Assembly (NCBI GenBank): GCA_021803025.1
Contig: JAJZQV010000019.1
Coordinates: forward strand, 1-37,590
Length of the DNA stretch: 37,590 bases
DNA from: Actinomycetes bacterium
GTDB lineage: Bacteria > Actinomycetota > Actinomycetes > Propionibacteriales > Propionibacteriaceae
Direction of reading: 5' to 3'
Shown here piece by piece: positions 26,874 through 34,772 of this stretch. Position numbers and translations under genes: made by a program. Under the pieces are notes generated by a model. The model did no database searches. It worked only from the letters and a program-made list of their open reading frames with translations, and was not told the DNA's origin. The stretch's first letter is position 1. Every line of letters starts with the position of its first letter.

Positions 26874-27787
26874 GAGCTGCTGTCATCGACTGCGGCACGA
26901 ACACGATCCGGCTGCTCGTGGCGGACCCGGGCGACGGAGACAGCCTGGTCGATGTCGACCGGCGTCTCGAGCTCGTACGCCTCGGCCAGGACGTCGACGC
27001 GACGCATCGGTTCCACCCCGACGCCCTCGCCCGGACCTTCAAGGCGCTCGACACGTACGCCGAGCGCATCCACGAGCTCGACGTGGAGCGCGTGCGCTTC
27101 CTTGCGACGTCGGCCGCCCGTGACGTGAGCAACGGCGACGAGCTCGTCGAGGGCGTGCGCAGCCGGCTCGGCGTCGACGTCGATGTCATCTCCGGGGACG
27201 AGGAGGCCAGGCTCTCGTTCCTGGGCGCCCTGTCCGGTGGACCGGTCCACGCGGGGCCGGTCCTCGTCATGGACGTCGGTGGGGGCTCCACCGAGCTGAT
27301 CCTGGGCGACGTCGACGGCGGCGTCCGTGTCGCCCGGTCCCTGGACATGGGCTCGGTACGGATCCGCGAGCGCTTCCTGGCCGGCGACCCGCCGACCGCG
27401 TCCGAGGTCGAGGCCGCGCACGACTTCGTCGACGGTCTGCTGGACGGCTCGGGGGTACCGGTCGACGAGGCGGGAACGTGGATCGGTGTCGCGGGCACGG
27501 CCACGAGTCTCTCGGCGATGTCGCAGGGGCTCGCCACGTACGACCGGTCGCGGGTCCACAACTCCGTCATCGGGGTCGACGAGATCAACGCCCTCGCGGA
27601 CAGGCTGCTCGCCACGTCCGTGGCCGACGTCATGGCTGTCTACCCGACGCTGGAGCGCCTCCGCGCTGAGGTGATCTGTGCCGGGGCGCTCATCGTGGCG
27701 CACGTCGCGGCTCGGGCCGGAATCGCCATGACCGTACGGGAGACCGACATCCTCGATGGTGCCACACTGGAGCTCCTGCGCCGCTGA
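26870..27787 (+). CDS. ppx: exopolyphosphatase / guanosine pentaphosphatase family protein
   Basis: ASKHA-fold phosphatase of 305 aa. The phosphate-1 loop IDCGTNTIRLLVAD (residues 6-19), the acidic GDEEARLSFLGAL, the phosphate-2 loop VMDVGGGSTELI and the adenosine-region GVAGTATSLSA are present. It is the short, two-domain form, as in M. tuberculosis Ppx1/Ppx2, and lacks the C-terminal HD-like domains. Members hydrolyse polyphosphate or pppGpp; substrate choice cannot be read from sequence. ATG 26870 overlaps the DUF501 stop. The tRNA at 27790 starts 2 nt after the stop. Confidence 0.92.
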   Translation: MRAAVIDCGTNTIRLLVADPGDGDSLVDVDRRLELVRLGQDVDATHRFHPDALARTFKALDTYAERIHELDVERVRFLATSAARDVSNGDELVEGVRSRLGVDVDVISGDEEARLSFLGALSGGPVHAGPVLVMDVGGGSTELILGDVDGGVRVARSLDMGSVRIRERFLAGDPPTASEVEAAHDFVDGLLDGSGVPVDEAGTWIGVAGTATSLSAMSQGLATYDRSRVHNSVIGVDEINALADRLLATSVADVMAVYPTLERLRAEVICAGALIVAHVAARAGIAMTVRETDILDGATLELLRR

Positions 27788-27789
27788 CG

Positions 27790-27863
27790 GCCCCCGTAGC
27801 CCAACCGGCAGAGGCAGGCGGCTTAAACCCGCCACAGTATGGGTTCGATCCCCATCGGGGGCA
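27790..27863 (+). tRNA. tRNA with anticodon UAA (Leu), short variable loop
   Basis: Acceptor GCCCCCG (27790-27796) pairs with CGGGGGC (27856-27862); discriminator A27863; no encoded CCA. D stem GCC/GGC, anticodon stem GGCGG/CCGCC around CTTAAAC (anticodon TAA, 27824-27826), T stem ATGGG/CCCAT around TTCGATC. The variable loop is 5 nt (ACAGT), whereas bacterial tRNA-Leu normally has a long variable arm. It begins 2 nt after the ppx stop, so processing from the ppx message is likely. Confidence 0.9.
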
Positions 27864-27898
27864 CGATCGGCAGAGGCGGCCGCCCATCCACCTCCAGG

Positions 27899-27946
27899 GG
27901 CCACGACACGCGCGGTCCGTACGGCGTGTGGCGGCAGGAACTGGCC
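27899..27946 (+). repeat. 48-bp structured intergenic repeat, copy C
   Basis: Same orientation as copy B. The first 30 bases (GGCCA, CGACACGC, centre, GCGTG) equal copy A; the right inner arm has one change (TCG to TGG) and the 10-nt spacer four. The outer GGCCA/TGGCC arms are intact. It lies 36 bp after the tRNA and upstream of the thioredoxin promoter. Confidence 0.85.
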
Positions 27947-27986
27947 TTTCGACGGCGAGACGGCTCGGCACGACGTCCCCTCTTGA

Positions 27987-28032
27987 TACCCCCCTGGGGT
28001 AATTTGTCCATATACCCAATGGGGTATATCTT
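27987..28032 (+). promoter_or_regulatory. trx-CoADR-Rhd promoter with two CsoR/CstR-type operators
   Basis: -35 TTGTCC (28004-28009), 17-nt spacer, -10 TATCTT (28027-28032), then 6 nt to the ATG, so the message is probably leaderless. Operator 1 is TACCCC-CCT-GGGGTA (27987-28001), just upstream of the -35. Operator 2 is ATATACCC-AATG-GGGTATAT (28010-28029), filling the spacer and overlapping the -10. C-tract/G-tract dyads flanked by AT are the known CsoR/CstR operator type. Centre spacing is about 25 bp. Confidence 0.75.
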
Positions 28033-28038
28033 TGGGTC

Positions 28039-28413
28039 ATGGCTACCCGACAGATCACCACGGACACCTTCGAGGACATCGTCAAGGACGGCATCGTCCT
28101 GCTCGACTTCTGGGCCGAGTGGTGCCCGCCGTGCCGCGCGTTCGGCCCGGTCTTCGAGAAGGCGTCCAACACTCACACCGACATCGTCTTCGGCAAGGTC
28201 GACACCGAGGCCGAGGGCCGGCTCGCGGCGGCCTTCGACATCACCTCGATCCCCACGCTCATGGTCTTCCGCGACGGCATCATCGTGTTCTCGCAGCCCG
28301 GCGCTCTCAACGCGTCCCAGCTCGAGCGCGTGATCACAGCCGTGCGTGAGCTCGACATGGACGACGTCCGCGCCCAGATCGCCGCCCGCGAGACCCAGGA
28401 CGCCGGCCGATGA
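28039..28413 (+). CDS. thioredoxin
   Basis: Small disulfide oxidoreductase of 124 aa. The redox site is WCPPC (Cys29, Cys32) instead of the more usual WCGPC. Flanking LLDFWAEW, the cis-proline loop SIPTLMVFRDG and the overall length fit thioredoxin; there is no signal peptide, so it is cytoplasmic. The ATG follows a TATCTT -10 by 6 nt. Its stop overlaps the start of the CoA-disulfide reductase/rhodanese gene (ATGA), so the two are made together. In this setting it probably reduces protein persulfides or polysulfides, a role inferred from the partner and the operators. Confidence 0.9.
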   Translation: MATRQITTDTFEDIVKDGIVLLDFWAEWCPPCRAFGPVFEKASNTHTDIVFGKVDTEAEGRLAAAFDITSIPTLMVFRDGIIVFSQPGALNASQLERVITAVRELDMDDVRAQIAARETQDAGR

Positions 28414-30080
28414 GGCTTGTCGTCGTCGGTGGCGTGGCCGGAGGCATGAGCGCGGCAGCCCGCGCTCGGCGGCTCGACGAGTCTGCCGAGATCATCGTCC
28501 TCGAGCGGGGGGACCACGTGTCCTTCGCCAACTGCGGCCTGCCGTACTTCGTCGGCGGCGAGATCACCACGGAGTCGAAGCTCCTCGTCCAGACACCCGC
28601 CTCCCTCGCGGCACAGCTCAACCTCGACGTCAGGGTGCGCCACAACGTGACGGGGCTCGACGCCGAGGCGAAGACCGTCACGGTGGAGGCTGCCGGCGAG
28701 ACCCACACGATCTCGTACGACGCCCTGGTCCTGTCGCCGGGGGCCGCCGCCGCACGGCCGCCCATCCCAGGCCTCGACTCGCCCCGCGTGCGTACACTGC
28801 GCACGGTCGGCGACGCCGTCGCCCTCCGCGACGCCGTGACCGCCGGCGCGCAGCGGGCGGTCGTCCTCGGGGCGGGGTTCATCGGAGTCGAAGCCGCGGA
28901 GGCGTTCGCGCTGCGCGGTCTGGAGACGACGCTCGTCGAGCTCGCGCCCCACGTGCTGCCGCCGCTCGAGACCGAGATGGCGGCCCTCGCGGCCGACGAG
29001 CTGCGGCGTCTTGGCATCGACGTCCGCGAGTGCGTGGCCGCCACGGAGGTCGTGCACGGAGACAGCCACGACACGGTCGTCCTGTCCGACGGCACGCGGC
29101 TGGAGGCGGACGCGATCGTGCTGTCCGTCGGCGTCCGGCCCGACACGAGCGCCTTCGAGGCCTCGGGCGTGGCATGCGAGCGCGGGGCGATCGTCGTGGA
29201 CGCGCACGGTCGTACGAACCTGCCGGACGTGTACGCGGTGGGTGACGCGGTCGTGAGCGTCGACGCGGTGACCGGCTCCCGGCGTCCCGTGGCGCTTGCC
29301 GGCCCCGCCAACCGGGCCGGACGGCTCGTCGCCGACACGATCTTCCGGCCGGGGAAGGCGCGCCCGATGCCGGCGCTCCTCGGCACCGCCGTGGTCCGTG
29401 TCGGTGACCTGACCGTGGCCATGACTGGCGCCAACAGGGCGTCGCTGGGTGCCGCCGGGATCTCGTACCGGACCATCCACATCCACCCCAACAACCACGC
29501 CGGCTACTTCCCGGGCGCGACGACGATCGACCTCCTCGTGCACTTCCGGGCCGACGACGGTCTCCTCCTCGGGGCCCAGGCCGTCGGCCGGGACGGCGCG
29601 GACAAGCGCATCGACGTCATCGCGACGGCGATCCGCGGCGGCCTCACCGTCTCCGACCTCATGGACCTCGACCTCTCCTACGCGCCGCCGTACGGGTCCG
29701 CGAAGGACCCCGTGACGATGGCGGGCATGGCCGGCGACAACCTGCTCAACGGGACGTTGAAGCTCTGGTACGCCGACGACATCGATGCGGTGATGGCCGA
29801 CCGGCTCGTTCTCGACGTGCGCAGCGCGTCGGAGTTCAGGTCGGGCCATGTGCCCGGTGCGCTGCAGGTTGCGCACACGGAGGTGAGGGACAGGCTCGAC
29901 GAGATCCGCGCCGCGGCGGCGGACCGACCGGTCGCAGTGATGTGCGCCGCCGGAGTGCGCTCGTACCTGGCGCACCGGATCCTCGACCAGGAGGGCTTCG
30001 ACTCCTCGATGCTCTCCGGAGGCATGCGTACGCTGACGGCAACCCTGGGACGCAGGGGGTCGGCACTCCTGACGAGGTAA
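28410..30080 (+). CDS. FAD-dependent CoA-disulfide/polysulfide reductase with C-terminal rhodanese domain (CoADR-Rhd)
   Basis: A 556-aa two-domain enzyme. The N-terminal pyridine-nucleotide disulfide oxidoreductase part has the FAD motif VVVGGVAGGMSAAARARR, the single redox Cys42 (SFANCGLPYFVGG), the NAD(P)H motif VVLGAGFIGVEAAEAFALRG and DVYAVGDAV. The C-terminal rhodanese domain (about 465-545) reads LVLDVRSASEFRSGHVPGA and has Cys512 in VMCAAGVRS. CoADR-Rhd proteins reduce CoA-disulfide, CoA-persulfide or polysulfide and transfer sulfane sulfur. In other bacteria such genes are under CstR control, which fits the operators ahead of the upstream thioredoxin gene. No CsoR/CstR repressor, sulfide:quinone oxidoreductase or persulfide dioxygenase gene is in the window. 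Confidence 0.92.
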   Translation: MRLVVVGGVAGGMSAAARARRLDESAEIIVLERGDHVSFANCGLPYFVGGEITTESKLLVQTPASLAAQLNLDVRVRHNVTGLDAEAKTVTVEAAGETHTISYDALVLSPGAAAARPPIPGLDSPRVRTLRTVGDAVALRDAVTAGAQRAVVLGAGFIGVEAAEAFALRGLETTLVELAPHVLPPLETEMAALAADELRRLGIDVRECVAATEVVHGDSHDTVVLSDGTRLEADAIVLSVGVRPDTSAFEASGVACERGAIVVDAHGRTNLPDVYAVGDAVVSVDAVTGSRRPVALAGPANRAGRLVADTIFRPGKARPMPALLGTAVVRVGDLTVAMTGANRASLGAAGISYRTIHIHPNNHAGYFPGATTIDLLVHFRADDGLLLGAQAVGRDGADKRIDVIATAIRGGLTVSDLMDLDLSYAPPYGSAKDPVTMAGMAGDNLLNGTLKLWYADDIDAVMADRLVLDVRSASEFRSGHVPGALQVAHTEVRDRLDEIRAAAADRPVAVMCAAGVRSYLAHRILDQEGFDSSMLSGGMRTLTATLGRRGSALLTR

Positions 30081-30097
30081 GGGAGAACCCTGGCCGC

Positions 30098-30123
30098 GCC
30101 GCCGGAAGAAGGGTCCGGCCGGC
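30098..30123 (+). terminator. hairpin after the CoADR-Rhd gene
   Basis: GCCG-CCGGA pairs with TCCGG-(C)-CGGC around a 7-nt loop, with one bulged C. No T tract follows. Position 18 bp after the stop makes it a candidate terminator. Confidence 0.4.
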
Positions 30124-30138
30124 TGCGTTAGGTAGGAT

Positions 30139-30182
30139 TACAGGGGTTTCCACTCACGAATACAGGGGTTTCCACTCACGAA
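30139..30182 (+). repeat. perfect tandem 22-bp duplication in the leader of the BI-1 gene
   Basis: Units 30139-30160 and 30161-30182 are identical (start TACAGGGG, end CACTCACGAA). They begin directly after a TAGGAT -10-like hexamer (30133-30138) and end just before the ribosome site GGAAGG. The duplication therefore lies across the transcription start and 5' leader. Confidence 0.85.
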
Positions 30183-30194
30183 GGAAGGCACCTC

Positions 30195-31055
30195 GTGTCC
30201 AATCCGGTCCTCTCACGTCCCGACGCCTGGACGCACAACATGCCGCAGCCGCAGCCGTACCAGCAGTACGGACCGGGCTACGGCGCGCAGTACGGCCAGC
30301 CCTACACCCAGTACGGCCAGCAGCAGCCTTACGCGCCGTACGGCGGGCAGCCCTACACCCAGCAGCCCCCGCAGGTCCCCGCGGAGCGGATGACCGTCGA
30401 CGACGTCATCACCAAGACGGCCATCACGATGGGCGTCATGATGCTGGTCGCGGTCGGCGCGGCGGCGTTCCTGCCGCTCACGCTGCTGCTGCCGGTCTCG
30501 CTGGTGTCAGGACTCGTGGCCTTCATCGTCCCGCTGGTGGCGGCCGTACGTCGCTCCATCGGCCCGGTGCTCGCGGTCACGTTCGCGGTCGTCGAAGGCG
30601 TCTTCATCGGCGGCTTCAGCATGCTGTTCGAGACGTACTACCCGGGCATCGTCCTCCAGGCGGTTCTCGGCACGTTCGTCGCCGCGATCATCACGCTCGC
30701 CGCGTTTAAGTTCGGCGGGTTCCGGCTCTCGAGCCGGGCGCGCAAGGTCGTCATGCTGTCGATGATCGGCGTCGTCGTCGCCAGCCTGCTGAGCCTGGTG
30801 CTGTCGCTCTTCGGCATCAACCTCGGCCTGTACGCGGGCGTCACCGGCCCCGTCGGTGGCCTCGCCTGGCTCTTCGCCGCTCTCGGCGTCGTCCTCGCCG
30901 TGCTGTCCCTCGTCGACGACTTCCAGAGCATCGAGCAGGGTGTCGCGATCGGTGCCCCGGCGAGCGAGTCGTGGCGCGCGGCGTTCGGCCTGACCGTCAC
31001 GATGGTCTGGCTGTACACCAACGTGCTGAGGATCCTCAGCTACATCCGCCGCTGA
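30195..31055 (+). CDS. Bax inhibitor-1/YccA family membrane protein
   Basis: A 286-aa protein. The N-terminal 65 residues are low-complexity and rich in Gln, Tyr and Pro (short QPYTQYG/QPYAPYG units). Before them SNPVLSR, and after them MTVDDVITKTA, are signatures of actinobacterial BI-1/YccA proteins. Seven hydrophobic helices follow (about 75-285). The C-terminal DDFQSIE supplies the conserved acidic pair that in the YetJ homologue gates a pH-sensitive calcium leak. A GTG start is preceded by GGAAGG. The cellular role here is unknown. Confidence 0.88.
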   Translation: MSNPVLSRPDAWTHNMPQPQPYQQYGPGYGAQYGQPYTQYGQQQPYAPYGGQPYTQQPPQVPAERMTVDDVITKTAITMGVMMLVAVGAAAFLPLTLLLPVSLVSGLVAFIVPLVAAVRRSIGPVLAVTFAVVEGVFIGGFSMLFETYYPGIVLQAVLGTFVAAIITLAAFKFGGFRLSSRARKVVMLSMIGVVVASLLSLVLSLFGINLGLYAGVTGPVGGLAWLFAALGVVLAVLSLVDDFQSIEQGVAIGAPASESWRAAFGLTVTMVWLYTNVLRILSYIRR

Positions 31056-31071
31056 TCACGAGAGCCCACGC

Positions 31072-31103
31072 ACTGGCCCGGACCTTCGAGGTTCCGGGCC
31101 AGT
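31072..31103 (+). terminator. strong hairpin terminator after the BI-1 gene
   Basis: ACTGGCCCGGACCT (31072-31085) pairs with AGGT-T-CCGGGCCAGT (31089-31103) around TCG with a single bulge. Bases 31104-31351 contain no recognisable gene. One minus-strand frame ending at a TGA near 31129 reads YAWEIHTMAFPGKSSPSL, which I could not assign. Confidence 0.75.
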
Positions 31104-31351
31104 TGCATGTCAGGACGCTCTCGCGGACTCACAGGCTCGGCAGGCTGGGTGAGGACTTGCCCGGGAACGCCATCGTGTGGATCTCCCACGCGTAGCCCGG
31201 TCCTCCCTGCCGCTCGCCTGCGGCCCCACGTACGACCCCCTGGAGCCTCCGCCGGGAAAGCAGGAGGTCATCCTGCACACCTGGATCTCCTGACCCAGTT
31301 GTCGGTCGGCGCGGCCTGAGCCGGCTGTCAAGACTCCCATCCTTCGTCGGA

Positions 31352-32062
31352 TCAGGCGGGCTGGTCCTCGGCGGGAACGAGCGCCGGGAGGTGCTTGACG
31401 AGCACGGCCCTGAACCCGGCCGTCCAGCTGAAGCGCCGCCAGCGGCGTACCGGCAGCCAACGTGCGGCTGCCGTGGTCCCTCCCACGTCGTGGACCACCG
31501 GGTCGCTCGGGTCGCGGCAGGTCGCGGCGTAGATGACGCGCAGGGCGTGGAAGTCCTCGATCTTGCCGGAAGGGGCCCGCCCGACCCAGTGGTCGGACTG
31601 CAGGTCGAGAACCTGGTCGATCTCAGCGACCTGGCCCGTCTCCTCGGCGATCTCGCGCACCACCGCGTGTGCGGCGCTCTCGGCGGGATCGAGGCCCCCG
31701 CCCGGAAGTCCCCACAACCCGGGTACGGCGGTCCGGGAGGAGAACTGCGTGGCGAGCAGCCCGCGCTCGGAGAGGACGATCGCGTAGGCAGCCACGCGCT
31801 GGCGCTGCTCCGGCGCCGTGTGAGGTGGGATGACCAGTCCGGGGTCGAGGCCGCGGTCGCGTACGGGAAGGGTCGTCCCCGGGTGGTGGTGGGGCGCCAC
31901 CTGGACGGTGACGACGAGGTTCTCGGCGGCGCCGGACACGGACAGGACGCGCTGGATGAAGTAGCCCTCTTCCCAGAGGATCGCGTGCGGGTCGGAGCCG
32001 TGGCGCACCGGCAGGCTGATCTCCGCCGGCTTGCCGGCCGCGAGGACGCCCACGATCCGCAT
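31352..32062 (-). CDS. Nudix hydrolase
   Basis: A 236-aa protein with a complete Nudix box, GGGLDPAESAAHAVVREIAEETGQ (about residues 120-143, given as motif G-x5-E-x7-REIAEETG), preceded by PGLWGLPGG. An N-terminal region of about 85 residues of beta character (LPVRHGSDPHAILWEEGYF) precedes it, seen in some actinobacterial Nudix proteins. It cleaves a nucleoside diphosphate linked to some group; the substrate is not readable. The start is ATG 32062, divergent from the metallopeptidase gene. Confidence 0.85.
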   Translation of the reverse strand: MRIVGVLAAGKPAEISLPVRHGSDPHAILWEEGYFIQRVLSVSGAAENLVVTVQVAPHHHPGTTLPVRDRGLDPGLVIPPHTAPEQRQRVAAYAIVLSERGLLATQFSSRTAVPGLWGLPGGGLDPAESAAHAVVREIAEETGQVAEIDQVLDLQSDHWVGRAPSGKIEDFHALRVIYAATCRDPSDPVVHDVGGTTAAARWLPVRRWRRFSWTAGFRAVLVKHLPALVPAEDQPA

Positions 32063-32234
32063 CCAGCCATCATGTCTTGCCGTTCACCCCAGACCAAGTC
32101 ACGACACCCGGCCGCTGGGGTCGTGGGCCCGGATAACCGTGCCTGAGAAGGACTCCTCGTCGTCCGCTCGTGGCAGAAGGCCGCATCGCTATGCTGGCCG
32201 CACCGTCCACGGGCCGTGACGAAGGGACCCTGAC

Positions 32235-33107
32235 ATGGAGTACCGCGACAGCGCCGACATCTCCGGCGGACTGGTCAACCACGCAGGGGGATCGGGCCTC
32301 GGCAGCGGCGGCGGCCGCCTCGCCGTGGGGGGCGGCGGGACGCTCGTCGTGCTCATCCTCGCCCTGATCCTCGGCTTCGACCCGACCGGCATCCTCGGCG
32401 GCGGCACCGGGTCGGGCGACACGCAGGCGGCCAACCCGGTCACGCAGTGCACGCGGGGTTCGGACATCGCCAAGAACCGTGAGTGCCGCTGGAACGCCTA
32501 CATGGCCTCGATCGGCTCGTACTGGTCGGGCGCACTCAGGGGCTTCAAGGCCACCTCGATGACGACCTTCTCCGGGCAGGTCCGAACAGGATGCGGTGCC
32601 GCGAGCTCGTCGGTGGGTCCGTTCTACTGCCCGGTCGACCAGGTCATCTACATCGATACGGACTACACAGCGGCGCTGCTCGCGCAGCTGGGCGCGCGGG
32701 GCGGCGACGCCGCCGAGGCCTACATCGTGGCCCACGAGTACGGCCACCACATCCAGAACCTCACGGGTGTCATGGCGAAGGCCCAGTCCCGCCAGCAGAC
32801 GGGCGCGGGCTCGGCGTCCGTACGGCTGGAGCTGCAGGCGGACTGCTACGCGGGCGTGTGGTTCCGCCACTCCACGGACGACCCGAACGGGGCCATCAAG
32901 TCCGTCACCCAGGACGACCTCAACCGCATCATCGACGCGGCGATCGCCGTCGGTGACGACGCCATCCAGCAGGCCCAGACGGGCAGCGTGAACCAGGAGA
33001 GCTGGACGCACGGCTCAAGCGCCCAGCGGAAGAACTGGACGTCCATCGGCTTCTCGAGCGGCGACCCCACCAAGTGCGACACGTTCAGCGCCACGAGCCT
33101 GGGGTGA
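32235..33107 (+). CDS. YpfJ/KPN_02809-family neutral zinc metallopeptidase
   Basis: A 290-aa membrane-anchored protease-like protein. MEYRDSADISGGLV is the family N-terminus. A glycine-rich stretch and one transmembrane helix (LVVLILALILGF, about 37-49) follow, then the extracytoplasmic domain. The zinc site is HEYGHH (residues 167-172), with the third ligand probably in LELQADCYAGVW. The four Cys (in TQCT, ECRW, TGCG, FYCP) may form disulfides outside the cell. The ribosome site GAAGGGA precedes the ATG, and TATGCT about 45 nt upstream is the likely -10. Confidence 0.88.
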   Translation: MEYRDSADISGGLVNHAGGSGLGSGGGRLAVGGGGTLVVLILALILGFDPTGILGGGTGSGDTQAANPVTQCTRGSDIAKNRECRWNAYMASIGSYWSGALRGFKATSMTTFSGQVRTGCGAASSSVGPFYCPVDQVIYIDTDYTAALLAQLGARGGDAAEAYIVAHEYGHHIQNLTGVMAKAQSRQQTGAGSASVRLELQADCYAGVWFRHSTDDPNGAIKSVTQDDLNRIIDAAIAVGDDAIQQAQTGSVNQESWTHGSSAQRKNWTSIGFSSGDPTKCDTFSATSLG

Positions 33108-33155
33108 TGCCCGGCGGAGGTTGCGAGACGCCCTGACCACGCAACGGACCGGAAG

Positions 33156-34097
33156 TCAGTGGGGCGTGACGTCCACGCCGTCGAGGGTCATGACGGTCTG
33201 AGTGCCTCCGACCGTGAAGTACATGCGCGGCTCGGGCGTCTTGTCCCGGGTGTCGACGACGAGGCTCCATCCCGGCGCGGGGGTCTGGTTGGCACTCTTC
33301 GCCGTGATCTCCGCGAGGGACGAGGCGATGACAGCCGGCTTGACGAGCGCCGGGTCGAACGGGGCCAGGGTCGTGGCCTCCCGACGTGTGGCCGTGCGGA
33401 CCGGAAGCCGCGGTTGCCGCACCGTCCGTACGATCGTGTCGAGGACCGCGACGTCCACGTACATCCCGCCCTGGTTCGGGAGGATGCCGAGAGCGTTGAC
33501 GAGCTTCTTCGACCCGACGACGTCGTTGTACGCCTCCTGGAGCCCTGCCAGTGTCGTGAGGTCGACCTGGGAGACGAGCGTCCCGTTCTGGCGGAAGAAC
33601 ACCGTGAGCGACTCGGGGTTCGTGGTCACCGTCATGTAGACGGTGCGGTCGGCGTACTCGACGATCTGCAGCTGCTGTCCCGAGTCCGACTTGGCGAGCT
33701 TCGCGGCCCTCGCGAACATTCCGGCCAGGTCGGACAGATCGAAGTCGCGCGGGTCGAAGATCTTCTGGCCGACGAACTGGGTGTCGGAGTCGACCATCTC
33801 GATCTTCCCCTTCCGCCACGCCCACGTCTTTGCGGTCATGCCGGTCACGATGCTCAGGCTCGCGTCGTAGACGGAGATCTCGACCTTGATCGCGTTGATC
33901 GTGCCCGCTGCATCGATCAGCTCGTTGACTACCTTCGACGCCTCGCCCGGCTTCGTGAAGTCGCGCTGAGGCACCGAGGAGGACGGCGTCGACCTGCTCG
34001 GCGTGGGAGTTGCGGTGGGCTTGGTGGACCTGGCCGAGCAGCCCGCGAGACCCAGCGCGCCGACGGCGACGCGGAGCACTGCGCGACGTCCGAGCAC
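33156..34097 (-). CDS. predicted lipoprotein of unknown function
   Basis: A 313-aa protein with a signal peptide RRAVLRVAVGALGLAGC (twin arginine, lipobox LAGC, Cys about 20). A Thr/Ser/Pro linker (about 25-45) and a beta-rich domain follow, in the style of LppX/LprG-type lipid-carrying lipoproteins. I did not find a diagnostic motif, so that comparison is only structural guesswork. GTG 34097 is chosen because TAGCCT (34104-34109, minus strand) ends 6 nt before it, giving a leaderless message. It is divergent from the glycosylase gene. Confidence 0.6.
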   Translation of the reverse strand: MLGRRAVLRVAVGALGLAGCSARSTKPTATPTPSRSTPSSSVPQRDFTKPGEASKVVNELIDAAGTINAIKVEISVYDASLSIVTGMTAKTWAWRKGKIEMVDSDTQFVGQKIFDPRDFDLSDLAGMFARAAKLAKSDSGQQLQIVEYADRTVYMTVTTNPESLTVFFRQNGTLVSQVDLTTLAGLQEAYNDVVGSKKLVNALGILPNQGGMYVDVAVLDTIVRTVRQPRLPVRTATRREATTLAPFDPALVKPAVIASSLAEITAKSANQTPAPGWSLVVDTRDKTPEPRMYFTVGGTQTVMTLDGVDVTPH

Positions 34098-34195
34098 CCG
34101 GACAGGCTACCGCGAGCGAGGAACCCGCCGCGGTCCGGGACGATGGGAGGGACTCGGCCGCGGTCATGGCTGGCACGACCGTGCAGACTGTGCGG

Positions 34196-34771
34196 ATGGA
34201 CCTCGAGCGACCCGCGCGCCTCGTGGCGCCCGACCTCCTGGGGGCGGTCCTCACTGTCGACGGTGTCGGGGTGCGGCTGACCGAGGTCGAGGCGTACGAG
34301 GGCGAGTCCGACCCCGCGTCCCACGCCTGGCGCGGGATGACGGCCCGCAACGCGGTGATGTTCGGGAGAGCGGGCCACCTGTACGTCTACCTGTCGTACG
34401 GCATCCACTCCTGCGTCAACGTCGTGTGCGGCGTCGAAGGAACGGCGTCCGCCGTCCTGCTCCGCGCCGGTGAGGTCGTGGCGGGAGAGGGGGCTGTACG
34501 AGACAGGCGCGGCCCGGTCCCGTACCGCCGGCTGGCGAGCGGCCCCGGGAACCTCGGGTCGGCCCTGGGCCTCACGGTCGCGGACTCGGGGCTGGCACTC
34601 GACGGCGTGCGCGCATCGCTCGTCGCGGGCGAGGGGGGCCGGGTCATGTGCGGGCCACGGGTCGGCATCAGCCGTGCGGTGGACGTCCCGTGGCGCTTCT
34701 GGCTCGCGGACGAGCCCAGCGTCAGCGTCCGGCGCGACGGCGTGGCCGCGGCGGTTCCCCCGACCTCCTGA
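34196..34771 (+). CDS. DNA-3-methyladenine glycosylase (AAG/MPG family)
   Basis: Base-excision repair enzyme of 191 aa that removes alkylated purines. LARLLAPDLLG-like opening (ARLVAPDLLGAVL), the catalytic-region RLTEVEAYEGESDPASHAWRG, RNAVMFGRAGHLYVYLSYGIHSCVNVVCG, AVLLRAGE and SGPGNLGSALGL are all family motifs. ATG 34196 is preferred to ATG 34167: CAGACT (34184-34189) sits 6 nt before it, as at tatD and tetR, and family N-termini start close to this point. Confidence 0.9.
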   Translation: MDLERPARLVAPDLLGAVLTVDGVGVRLTEVEAYEGESDPASHAWRGMTARNAVMFGRAGHLYVYLSYGIHSCVNVVCGVEGTASAVLLRAGEVVAGEGAVRDRRGPVPYRRLASGPGNLGSALGLTVADSGLALDGVRASLVAGEGGRVMCGPRVGISRAVDVPWRFWLADEPSVSVRRDGVAAAVPPTS

Positions 34772-34772
34772 G

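Noticed and set aside
31104-31351. Minus-strand frame ending YAWEIHTMAFPGKSSPSL downstream of the Nudix gene
   Set aside because: No start codon context and no family recognised; it may be a relic, but I cannot support a gene call.
33108-33155. GTTGCG/CGCAAC arms between the metallopeptidase and lipoprotein genes as a bidirectional terminator
   Set aside because: The stem is only 6 bp with a 14-nt loop and no T tract; too weak to list.
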